Below are positions 26,727 to 33,178 of a DNA stretch of 64,000 nt, piece by piece (the stretch's first letter is position 1; each line of letters starts with the position of its first letter). Source of the stretch: Natrialba asiatica DSM 12278 (GTDB lineage: Archaea; Halobacteriota; Halobacteria; Halobacteriales; Natrialbaceae); the NCBI RefSeq assembly GCF_000337555.1, contig NZ_AOIO01000040.1, positions 310,184 through 374,183 on the forward strand, given 5' to 3'. The notes under the pieces were generated by a model. That model saw only the letters and a list, made by a program, of their open reading frames with translations, had not been told where the DNA came from and did not search any database. Made by a program: the position numbers and the translations under genes.

Positions 26727-26744
26727 GAGGATTTCAACAGAGCC
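26727..26744 (-). repeat. right terminal inverted repeat of the element
   Basis: GAGGATTTCAACAGAGCC on the plus strand, perfect partner of 26358-26375. Read on the minus strand it supplies the stop codon (CTGTTGA) that truncates the interrupted gene. Confidence 0.9.
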
Positions 26745-26752
26745 GAAAGAGT
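26745..26752. repeat. target-site duplication, right copy
   Basis: Second copy of GAAAGAGT, directly abutting the right end of the element. Confidence 0.9.
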
Positions 26753-26896
26753 ACGAGTTCAAACGCAGCGAACCCCAACACGAGCAACCGGGTCATCCCC
26801 TCCAGGTACGAAATTGCGACGAACGCAAGAATCGCGGCGCTGCTAAGTCCCATTCCATAGCGATACACGGGATTTTCGAGTATGTTACTCATACGA

Positions 26897-27160
26897 TCAG
26901 TTCTTCAATTGAGACGTACATCTGTTGTCGTCTGCGCGCAGTGCGCCAGTAACGAACGCTATCGGATGCTCATCACCCGTCTTCTGTCGTAACGACTGCA
27001 ACGATTTACACCGGTCACAGACCTGTCGTGCGATCGGGCGTGTGCAGTGACTCGCAGCGGCGACGAGAGCTGCACTCGCTTTGCCGTGCTGAGTCGGGCT
27101 TTCCAGCCCGGATGAGGAATATCGAACGGTCTTTACACGATCAGCGACGAGTTCACCCAT
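26897..27160 (-). CDS. possible 87-residue protein upstream of the interrupted membrane gene
   Basis: From the ATG at 27160 the frame encodes 87 residues including SHCTRPIARQVCDRCKSLQ, a Cys cluster that could bind metal, then TGDEHPIAFVTGALRADD. It ends only 4 nt before the ATG of the interrupted membrane-protein gene, an operon-like spacing that argues for real translation. Against it, third-position GC is about half, below that of neighbouring genes, and its start overlaps the start of the divergent gene at 27159. It may be a genuine low-GC accessory gene, a decayed one, or chance. Confidence 0.35.
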   Translation of the reverse strand: MGELVADRVKTVRYSSSGLESPTQHGKASAALVAAASHCTRPIARQVCDRCKSLQSLRQKTGDEHPIAFVTGALRADDNRCTSQLKN

Positions 27161-27902
27161 GGAGGATGCGAACGTGAACGCGGCGGCACCGTCCGGGGAC
27201 GAGTCGGAGCCGATCCAGTGGCGGCGTGACGCATCGACCTCGCGGACGGTGTGGGCGTTGTGGTCGCTCGGCGTCGGGACGTTCTTTGCGGCGATTTCCA
27301 TCGTTGCCTTCTGGCGGGTGTACGATCTGGCTATGCAGTTCGGTCTCGGTGGGGTCGTCCTTGCGGCCGGGGCCGGGATCATCGCAACGGTGCTTGCGTT
27401 TGCAGCGACCGAAAATACGGAACAGCGCCTGCAGCGGCTTACTTCGAGGCTTCCGATCTCGTCACCGTCGGGACGTGGTCTCGAGCGGGCGACGGATGCG
27501 GCTCTCGGGACGATTGCGATGATGGCGATCATCGTCTCGTTGATGGTCGCCGGACGGATCGTCTCGCAGAACGGGTTGCTCGGCGGTATCGGTGCCGGTC
27601 CGTTTACCGGCCTGGCGGCGATAACGATCCCGCTTGCGCTTCTCGCGCTCGTTCTCGCGTCGTTTCTTCGCTCCGTGGGTGCTTTCGACCGCGAGGAGGA
27701 GGCGATTTATCTGTACGATCCCGAGCAGGCGGTCGACCTCGACGTGATCGAGGCCGTCTCGATTCGTCAGGTCGGTAGTGTGGCGGTGTTAACACTGACG
27801 TACATCGAGCGGGACGGCACGTACGTTGCTGGCCCGCGGCGGCTCGTCGTGCCGCCGGCGGTTGCCGTTGCCGTTCAAGACGTCGTGGAGTCGAACCGAT
27901 AA
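27159..27902 (+). CDS. membrane protein of unknown function
   Basis: The 247-residue protein has a polar, acidic N-terminus, two helices (about residues 32-52 and 58-80), a short charged loop (ENTEQRLQRLTSRL), two more helices (about 115-135 and 148-170), and a cytosolic-type C-terminal strand domain (AIYLYDPEQAVDLDVIEAVSIRQVG, then VAVLTLTYIERDGTYVAGPRRLVVPP). No known family or catalytic motif is recognised. The C-terminal segment looks like a small beta domain, as in several haloarchaeal membrane proteins. It is convergent with the CNNM-type gene. Confidence 0.65.
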   Translation: MEDANVNAAAPSGDESEPIQWRRDASTSRTVWALWSLGVGTFFAAISIVAFWRVYDLAMQFGLGGVVLAAGAGIIATVLAFAATENTEQRLQRLTSRLPISSPSGRGLERATDAALGTIAMMAIIVSLMVAGRIVSQNGLLGGIGAGPFTGLAAITIPLALLALVLASFLRSVGAFDREEEAIYLYDPEQAVDLDVIEAVSIRQVGSVAVLTLTYIERDGTYVAGPRRLVVPPAVAVAVQDVVESNR

Positions 27903-27941
27903 CGGAGTCGATAGCGTGCGGTCCCACCCGCAATCGATCCC

Positions 27942-29471
27942 TTAGCGCGCCCGCTCGTTTCCGTCAGTAGCGGGTGTGCCGGTGTCCGTGTGCCGTGTTC
28001 CCTCCCGGTCGTTCTCTCCAGTACCGTCATCGTCGGAGACGGACCCGTTTTCGTCGCGTTCACTCGTCTCGGCATCGAGTTCAGTCTCGTCGAGTTCGTC
28101 CTCGAACGTTTCGAGTTTTCGCAAGCGTGCTTTCATGATACGGGTGTTCTCGACGGTCTCGACCGTGATTCGGACGCCATCGTAGGTGATCTCTTCGCCC
28201 TCTTCGACGAGCCGGCCAGCACGATTGAAGATGAAGCCGGCGATCGTTTCGAACTCCTCGCCTTCGGGAAGGTCGATGTCCAGCGATTCGTTGACGTCCT
28301 CGATATTGACCTCGCCGCGGACCATCACCGTCCGATCGTCGAGTTCCTCGATCGGCATGTCCTCGCCGCCCTCGAGAATCTCGCCGATGATTTCCTCGAC
28401 CATGTCTTCCATCGTGACGAGGCCTTCGGTCGTCCCGAACTCGTCGATGACGATGGCCATGTGCATCCGGTTTTCGCGCATTTCGGTCAGGAGCTCGTCG
28501 ACGTTTTTGGATTCGGGGACGTGAAGCGTCGGCTGGATGAGGTCGCCGAGTTCGAGTTCCTTGGTTTCGGTTTCGCCGTAGTTGAGATCTCGGACGAGGT
28601 TGCGGATGTGGACGACGCCCTGGACGTTGTCGAGGCTGCCCTCGTAGACGGGGACGCGGGCGTGGCCGCTCTGGATACAGGTTTCGATAGCCTCGTCGAT
28701 GCTGGCGTCTTTCGGTACCGCCGTCATGTCGAGTCGCGGGGTCATCACCTCCTTGACGATGGTGTTGTTAAAGCGGAAGATGCGCTGGAGCATCTCGTGT
28801 TCTTCCTCCTCCAGGACGCCCTCTCGCTCGCCGGATTCGATCATCTCCTGGATCTCGTCGCGGGTGACGTAGGGCGACTCGATCGCACCGGTTGTCGAGC
28901 CCGTGAGTCGATTGATCTGCCGCGTGAGATAGTCGAAGAGGACGATGAGCGGATAGAGGAAATACTCCGTCGCCTTGAGCGGCTTCGCGATGCGGATCGA
29001 CCACGATTCGGTGTTCTCGACCGCGTAGGACTTCGGCACGCTCTCGCCGAACAGGAGGACGATCGCGGTCACGCCGAAGGTCGACAAGAGGACCGGTGCC
29101 AGCCCGGACTCGAAGTAGAGACCCAGAAGGGCGGTCGCGATCGAGGACATCGCGATGTTGACGAGGTTGTTGCCGACCAGAATCGTCACGAGCAACCGGT
29201 GCGGATCGGATTTCAGCTGCTCGACGAGTTTCGCGCCCTCGATATTGTCCTCGACCATTCCCTCGAGCCGGTGTCTGGGAAGGTTGAACATCGCGATCTC
29301 CGAGGACGAGAAAAACCCCGAGAGGGCGATCAGAGCGACTATTGTGAGCACGCCGAGGACGGCGATCGTCGACCGCCCGACCTCGAGCCCCACCATCGGT
29401 ACCGTGTAGAGAGGGGTACCGATGCCGGTACCGACCTCGACACCGACCTCGGAAAGCGAAACCAACGCCAT
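27942..29471 (-). CDS. CNNM/CorC-type transporter: DUF21, CBS pair, CorC_HlyC domain
   Basis: The 509-residue protein has an N-terminal DUF21 membrane domain with GFFSSSEIAMFNLPRHRL and NNLVNIAMSSIAT, an acidic-helix bundle, then two CBS motifs (around VMTPRLDMTAVPKDASIDEAI and LHVPESKNVDELLTEM, ending GLVTMEDMVEEIIGEI), and a C-terminal CorC_HlyC domain (GEVNIEDVNESLDIDLPEGEEFETIAGF). Proteins of this architecture have been linked to Mg2+ or Co2+ efflux and Na+/Mg2+ exchange; older names call them hemolysins. The last 45 residues are an acidic tail. The ATG at 29471 is well placed before the first helix. Confidence 0.9.
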   Translation of the reverse strand: MALVSLSEVGVEVGTGIGTPLYTVPMVGLEVGRSTIAVLGVLTIVALIALSGFFSSSEIAMFNLPRHRLEGMVEDNIEGAKLVEQLKSDPHRLLVTILVGNNLVNIAMSSIATALLGLYFESGLAPVLLSTFGVTAIVLLFGESVPKSYAVENTESWSIRIAKPLKATEYFLYPLIVLFDYLTRQINRLTGSTTGAIESPYVTRDEIQEMIESGEREGVLEEEEHEMLQRIFRFNNTIVKEVMTPRLDMTAVPKDASIDEAIETCIQSGHARVPVYEGSLDNVQGVVHIRNLVRDLNYGETETKELELGDLIQPTLHVPESKNVDELLTEMRENRMHMAIVIDEFGTTEGLVTMEDMVEEIIGEILEGGEDMPIEELDDRTVMVRGEVNIEDVNESLDIDLPEGEEFETIAGFIFNRAGRLVEEGEEITYDGVRITVETVENTRIMKARLRKLETFEDELDETELDAETSERDENGSVSDDDGTGENDREGTRHTDTGTPATDGNERAR

Positions 29472-29583
29472 TGGTGTACAGCGTTATCACCGGATCGGTT
29501 AACCGTTTACCATTTGACCACGTTTCCCACCCCGTTTGTCCGCTGACGACACGTTTACCCGCTTGTTCCACGAACGAATCACC

Positions 29584-29889
29584 ATGAGTCACGCGACCGA
29601 TTCGCCAATTACGTTCTACCGCCTGCACGGGTGTCCGTACTGTGAACGCGTTGCTCGACTCCTCGACGAGTTCGATCTCGACTACCACTCCCGGTTCGTC
29701 GAACCGCTGCACTCGAAGCGCGACGTCGTCAAGCGCGTTGCCGGCGTTCGGTCGGTCCCGGTCATCGTCGACGAGACGACCGGTGTGACGATGGCCGAGA
29801 GCGCGAACATCGTGGACTACCTGGAGTCGACCTACGGCGACGGGGCGGGCACCGACGCATCGGCCGCAACCGCCGGAGGTGCCGACTGA
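29584..29889 (+). CDS. glutaredoxin-like / GST N-terminal domain protein
   Basis: The 101-residue thioredoxin-fold protein has a CPYC redox centre (FYRLHGCPYCERVARLL), the cis-Pro loop VRSVPVIVD and a C-terminal ESANIVDYLESTYG like glutathione-S-transferase N-domains. It probably carries out thiol-disulfide exchange in the cytoplasm, perhaps with a low-molecular-weight thiol such as gamma-glutamylcysteine used by haloarchaea. Its TGA overlaps the ATG of the redoxin gene by one base (TGATG), so the two are translationally coupled. The start at 29584 gives a short polar leader before the first strand. Confidence 0.88.
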   Translation: MSHATDSPITFYRLHGCPYCERVARLLDEFDLDYHSRFVEPLHSKRDVVKRVAGVRSVPVIVDETTGVTMAESANIVDYLESTYGDGAGTDASAATAGGAD

Positions 29890-30410
29890 TGCCCGAGTTC
29901 GATGTCGTCGATCTCGGTCCCGCCAGCCATCCCGAATCGGGCGACGACGCGCCCGAGTTCACTCGCCCGCTCGTCACCGACGAGTTCTGGGCGGACCGGG
30001 CAATCTCCGAACTCGTCGGAGACGCGCAGGCGGGTGGCGAAACGATCCTCGTCTTCACGCCGATGATCGGCTCGTTCGCAGCCACGTACGTCTGGAGTGA
30101 ACTCCTCGAGCGCGACTGGGACGAACGCGCCGACCGCGTCGTCGGCGTCACGGCCTCGACGCCGTACGCGATTTCGGACTTTCTCGCCGACAACGACCTG
30201 CCGTTCGACATCTTCGCCGATCCGGCGAACGACGTTGCGGAGGCGTACGGAATCGCTCACGACCTGGACGGGATGGAAGGCGTCGACGAACCGCGCCTCG
30301 CCGTCTTCGCCGTCGACGACGACCTGACGGTCACCGACGCCTGGGTCGCCACCGACTGGCCCGAGTTCCCCGACTACGACGACCTCGAAGCGCGGTTCGA
30401 CCTCGCATAG
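29889..30410 (+). CDS. redoxin-like protein without any cysteine
   Basis: The 173-residue protein has the peroxiredoxin fold outline: DLGPASHPESGDDAPEFTRPL, then a strand LVFTPMIGSF at the position of the family's catalytic loop, then VVGVTASTPYAISDFLADNDLPF and FADPANDVAEAYGIA. In active AhpC/Bcp enzymes the loop has PxxxTxxC; here the region is PMIGSFAAT, and no Cys occurs anywhere in the protein, so it cannot be a classical peroxidase. It starts inside the stop of the glutaredoxin gene. It could be a structural partner, binding protein or specialised non-catalytic redoxin. Confidence 0.78.
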   Translation: MPEFDVVDLGPASHPESGDDAPEFTRPLVTDEFWADRAISELVGDAQAGGETILVFTPMIGSFAATYVWSELLERDWDERADRVVGVTASTPYAISDFLADNDLPFDIFADPANDVAEAYGIAHDLDGMEGVDEPRLAVFAVDDDLTVTDAWVATDWPEFPDYDDLEARFDLA

Positions 30411-30489
30411 ACACGCCGTCGAACGCCGCGTCACCACCGGAACGCGGTACGCTTTTTGCCACGACGACGCGAGTATCCGACATCGACAC

Positions 30490-31074
30490 ATGTCCGATAT
30501 CGATCGCGCCGCGGACGCCGTCCGCGACGGCGAACTCGTCGTTTACCCCACCGAAACCGTCTACGGCCTCGGCGCGGACGCACTCGACTCCGACGCCGTC
30601 GGCCGCGTCTTCGACGCGAAGGGACGGGACCGCTCGAAACCGATCTCGCTCGCCGTTCCGTCGGTTCCGGCTGCACTCCAGTACGTCCGTGCAACCGAGC
30701 GCGAGCGCCGGTTCATGGCAACCTTTCTCCCCGGCCCCGTGACGGTCCTCTGTCGATCCCGCGAGCCGGTTCCCGGAGTTCTGACAGCGGGCCGCGACCG
30801 CGTCGGCGTCCGCGTTCCCGACCACCCGATCGCACTCGCGCTGTGCGAGCGCGCCGAGACGCCGATCACGGCGACGAGCGCGAACGTTAGCGGCCGCGGC
30901 AGCGTTCGGCGACTCGATGAACTCGATCCTGAACTCCGCGAGGCGACTGCAGCCACGCTCGACGGCGGCGAGACGCCCGGAACCGAGAGTTCGGTCGTCG
31001 ATCCGACGAGCGAGACGATTCACCGACGCGGCGCGCTGGCGGACGACATCGAAACCTGGTTCGAGACGCACTGA
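30490..31074 (+). CDS. L-threonylcarbamoyladenylate synthase (Sua5/YciO/YrdC)
   Basis: The 194-residue YrdC-domain protein should make threonylcarbamoyl-AMP from Thr, bicarbonate and ATP for t6A37 modification of tRNA. The motifs VVYPTETVYGLGADALD, KGRDRSKPISLAV, LPGPVTVL, GVRVPDHPIALAL and TATSANVSG are all diagnostic. It lacks the C-terminal Sua5 domain, as is normal for the short form. The ATG at 30490 begins exactly where the family begins. It lies 80 bp after the redoxin gene on the same strand. Confidence 0.93.
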   Translation: MSDIDRAADAVRDGELVVYPTETVYGLGADALDSDAVGRVFDAKGRDRSKPISLAVPSVPAALQYVRATERERRFMATFLPGPVTVLCRSREPVPGVLTAGRDRVGVRVPDHPIALALCERAETPITATSANVSGRGSVRRLDELDPELREATAATLDGGETPGTESSVVDPTSETIHRRGALADDIETWFETH

Positions 31075-31175
31075 ACGCGGATCGTCGCGTCCGTGCGCAC
31101 ACCTTGCCGGTCCGAACGGCTGGCCATCGGCGAGGCGTAACCCGCTTTTTTGGTACCGCCGTCCGATGGACGGCT

Positions 31176-31595
31176 ATGAGATATCGATTTCGACCGGCCG
31201 ATTCCGCCCAGCAGATCGTCGGCGGCTTTCTGCTCGCCGGTCCGTTCGTCGTTACCGAGGAGGTGTGGGACCTCGCCGAAAACATGAATCGGTTCCGGAT
31301 GCTGCTGACCGTCATCGTCGCCTGCGCGATTGGGTATGGCGCTCTCTATCAGGCGGATACGAAGCGCGATCCGGACCGCGAGACAGCCGTCGTCGGTGTC
31401 CCCGTCCGGTTTCTCTCCTTGATGTGCGTGGCGTTCGGATCGGTCGCAATCCTCGCGTTCCTGTTCGATGCCCCGGACACGTTTCTCGATTCGTCGAAAT
31501 CGACGGCCGAATTGGTCGAGACGACGTTCAATGCGGTGAGCGTCGGAGCGGTTTTCAGCGTCGTCGGCGCCGCGACGGCGGACACGCTGTTCTAG
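31176..31595 (+). CDS. DUF2391 integral membrane protein
   Basis: The 139-residue protein has four hydrophobic helices (about residues 12-30, 42-60, 75-95 and 118-138) with few loops. The pattern FLLAGPFVVTEEVWDLAEN and the acidic residues in helix 1 match the DUF2391/TIGR02587 family of small membrane proteins. No function is established. The ATG at 31176 is favoured; the open frame further upstream lacks hydrophobic character. It is convergent with the Cas4-like gene, 32 bp away. Confidence 0.75.
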   Translation: MRYRFRPADSAQQIVGGFLLAGPFVVTEEVWDLAENMNRFRMLLTVIVACAIGYGALYQADTKRDPDRETAVVGVPVRFLSLMCVAFGSVAILAFLFDAPDTFLDSSKSTAELVETTFNAVSVGAVFSVVGAATADTLF

Positions 31596-31627
31596 TGCGG
31601 CGATCGCGATTCAATCTGTAACCGACA

Positions 31628-32311
31628 CTACCCAAATCCCAGCAACGACCGCAACGTCCGCGTCCGCACGCCACACTCCGATGTGAACTCGCAGGACTCG
31701 CACTTCGAGCGGTTGTCCGTCCGCGCCGGCGGGCCGTCTAACTCTCGAACCGTCCGCAGCGCGCGCCGATACCGGGCCTTCCGGCGCGTCGTCATCGTCA
31801 CCGACCGAACCACGCCGTAGGCCGGATACTCGACCCACACCCGTTCGACCGGCGTCTGGTGCTCCCAGGCGAGCGCCTTCGCCGCCGCGACGGCGTGCAC
31901 CGACCGAGACTCCCAGATTCCCCGCTCCGGCGGCGAGCCGGTTGCGACCAACACCGGCTCCAGCGGGTCAGCGAGCACTTTGTGAACGCGGCCGCGACAG
32001 TCTCGCCCGGTTGCGAGTACGTCCCGTTCGTGCGGCTCGCAGAGCCGCTGCCAATCGCCGTCGGCCGCGAGTTCATCGCGCGTCTCGGTTAGCGCCCGTC
32101 GATACGCCGCCGGCGGTCGCGCGATCGGCTCGGCTTCGAGTTCGGTTGCGGACATGTCGAGCAGGCGCTCGTACCGGGTTGCGAGGTCGCGAATCGCTTC
32201 GACTTCCGGCGGGGGTTCGCGGTCGGTTTCGCGAGTGCGGGCGTAGTAGCACTTTCGCGGGCAGTAGGCGGCGGTTCGGAGGTCACCGAACGTGACGGGG
32301 GGACGGGTCAC
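31628..32311 (-). CDS. solitary Cas4-like protein with degenerate nuclease site
   Basis: The 227-residue protein has the Cys layout of Cas4/Dna2-type nucleases with an Fe-S cluster: C17 and C21 in YCPRKCYY at the N-terminus, and C204, C207 and C213 in KCESCEFTSEC near the C-terminus. In between, the RecB-like core appears altered: where Cas4 has GxxD followed by ExK, this protein shows GRVHKVLADP and then PVLVATGSPP, with no evident ExK. It may therefore lack nuclease activity. There is no CRISPR array or other cas gene in the window. The start is GTG at 32311. Confidence 0.72.
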   Translation of the reverse strand: MTRPPVTFGDLRTAAYCPRKCYYARTRETDREPPPEVEAIRDLATRYERLLDMSATELEAEPIARPPAAYRRALTETRDELAADGDWQRLCEPHERDVLATGRDCRGRVHKVLADPLEPVLVATGSPPERGIWESRSVHAVAAAKALAWEHQTPVERVWVEYPAYGVVRSVTMTTRRKARYRRALRTVRELDGPPARTDNRSKCESCEFTSECGVRTRTLRSLLGFG

Positions 32312-32407
32312 GCCCGGTTTGGGCGCGGCTTCCTATAAAAACTGTAGCAGTTCATCGCAGCGCTGACGGAACCGTAACCTCGCGGGCTCCGTGGTCGGAC
32401 GGCCCGC

Positions 32408-32998
32408 TTAGAAGTCGACGTCCGTCTCCATCCCCTCGGTTGCGTCTTCGAGGCCGTCCTCGCGGACGTCGGTCGCCATCTGCGCCGAGAGGTCGGCGTC
32501 GGCGAGGATGCTATCGAACTCCTCGCGGTAGCGGTCGTTGGCCGCTCGGGATTCGTCTTTGGCCGCGGCGACGCGTCGGAACCGTCGGATGTCGGCCGCC
32601 GTAACGTCGTACTCCTCGGCGAGTGTTTCGTCGTCTTCCTCGCGGTCGCGGATCGCGACGAGGTCGACTTCGTCGGCGTCGTCCTCGCCGACGAGGTGCA
32701 GCGCCATGCGGGCCTCGAAGACCGTTTCGGCGTCGCTTCCGAGGTCGGCCGCGATGGTCGCGTCGTCCCGTCCGTCGTAGAATCCGTTCGCGACCGCGAT
32801 CAGCTCCTCGTCTTCGAGGGGCGTTTCGAACTCGTATCGCTCGCGCAGCTGTGTGACGACGCTCTCGAGGCGCTCGTCGTCGGAGCGTTCGTCCCGTTCG
32901 AGCGAGCCGCGGGTGTCCTCTTGGGATTCGGTGATGGTCTCTTCGCCGTCGGTAACGTCGGTGAAGATGTCCCGGAGTTCTTCGGTTTTGTCGTTCAT
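32408..32998 (-). CDS. acidic haloarchaeal protein with HTH-like segments (conditioned-medium-induced family?)
   Basis: The 196-residue protein is very acidic and cytosolic. Two helical segments resemble small helix-turn-helix units: FETPLEDEELIAVANGFYDGRDDATIAADLGSDAETV and the later EEYDVTAADIRRFRRVAAAK. It resembles haloarchaeal proteins I remember being named conditioned medium-induced protein 4, but I cannot check this, and the name does not tell function. The ATG at 32998 starts the conserved-looking MNDKTEELRDIF. It is divergent from the Fe-S oxidoreductase gene, 180 bp away. Confidence 0.65.
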   Translation of the reverse strand: MNDKTEELRDIFTDVTDGEETITESQEDTRGSLERDERSDDERLESVVTQLRERYEFETPLEDEELIAVANGFYDGRDDATIAADLGSDAETVFEARMALHLVGEDDADEVDLVAIRDREEDDETLAEEYDVTAADIRRFRRVAAAKDESRAANDRYREEFDSILADADLSAQMATDVREDGLEDATEGMETDVDF

Positions 32999-33178
32999 GA
33001 GTGGACACTCCCGACGGGCGGCTATTTAAGGCTGTTGCCAGATAGCGTTGGGCGCAAATCCAACATCGACAACAATTATAAACTTGAAAACTCGACTACT
33101 ATTTCCGCAAGACGGCGGAGAGGTCGCCTGTCGTACAGTGTGGCAAGAATTAAGTCACGCCCCACCCCGTGGTTGAAC

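Larger units (their letters stand above)
26358..26744. mobile_element. 387-bp non-autonomous transposable element (MITE-like, IS6-type ends)
   Basis: The element has perfect 18-bp terminal inverted repeats, GGCTCTGTTGAAATCCTC at 26358-26375 and its reverse complement at 26727-26744, and is flanked by the 8-bp duplication GAAAGAGT. IR starting GGCTCTGTTG and an 8-bp duplication both resemble IS6-family elements, which is established for that family; the assignment here is inference. No transposase is encoded, so it must be mobilised in trans. Inside lies a short minus-strand ORF for a Gly-rich membrane protein. The insertion split a small membrane-protein gene. Confidence 0.85.
26312..26892 (-). 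pseudogene. small membrane-protein gene interrupted by a transposable element
   Basis: From the ATG at 26892 the frame encodes a small membrane protein (MSNILENPVYRYGMGL..., helix AAILAFVAISYLEG, helix LLVLGFAAFELVLF) and then runs into the element's terminal repeat, which supplies a TGA at 26734-26736, giving a 52-residue truncated product. Removing the 387-bp element and one copy of the 8-bp duplication restores a continuous frame: ELVLF is followed by PQMLKWMVTTDA and a stop at 26312-26314, for about 62 residues. This clean rejoining shows that the insertion disrupted a genuine gene. Function of the intact protein is unknown. Confidence 0.8.

Noticed and set aside
32696-33178. Open frame extending the Fe-S oxidoreductase upstream by 161 codons
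   Set aside because: It lies antisense to the minus-strand gene at 32408-32998 and has no domain character; the ATG at 33179 begins the first membrane segment.
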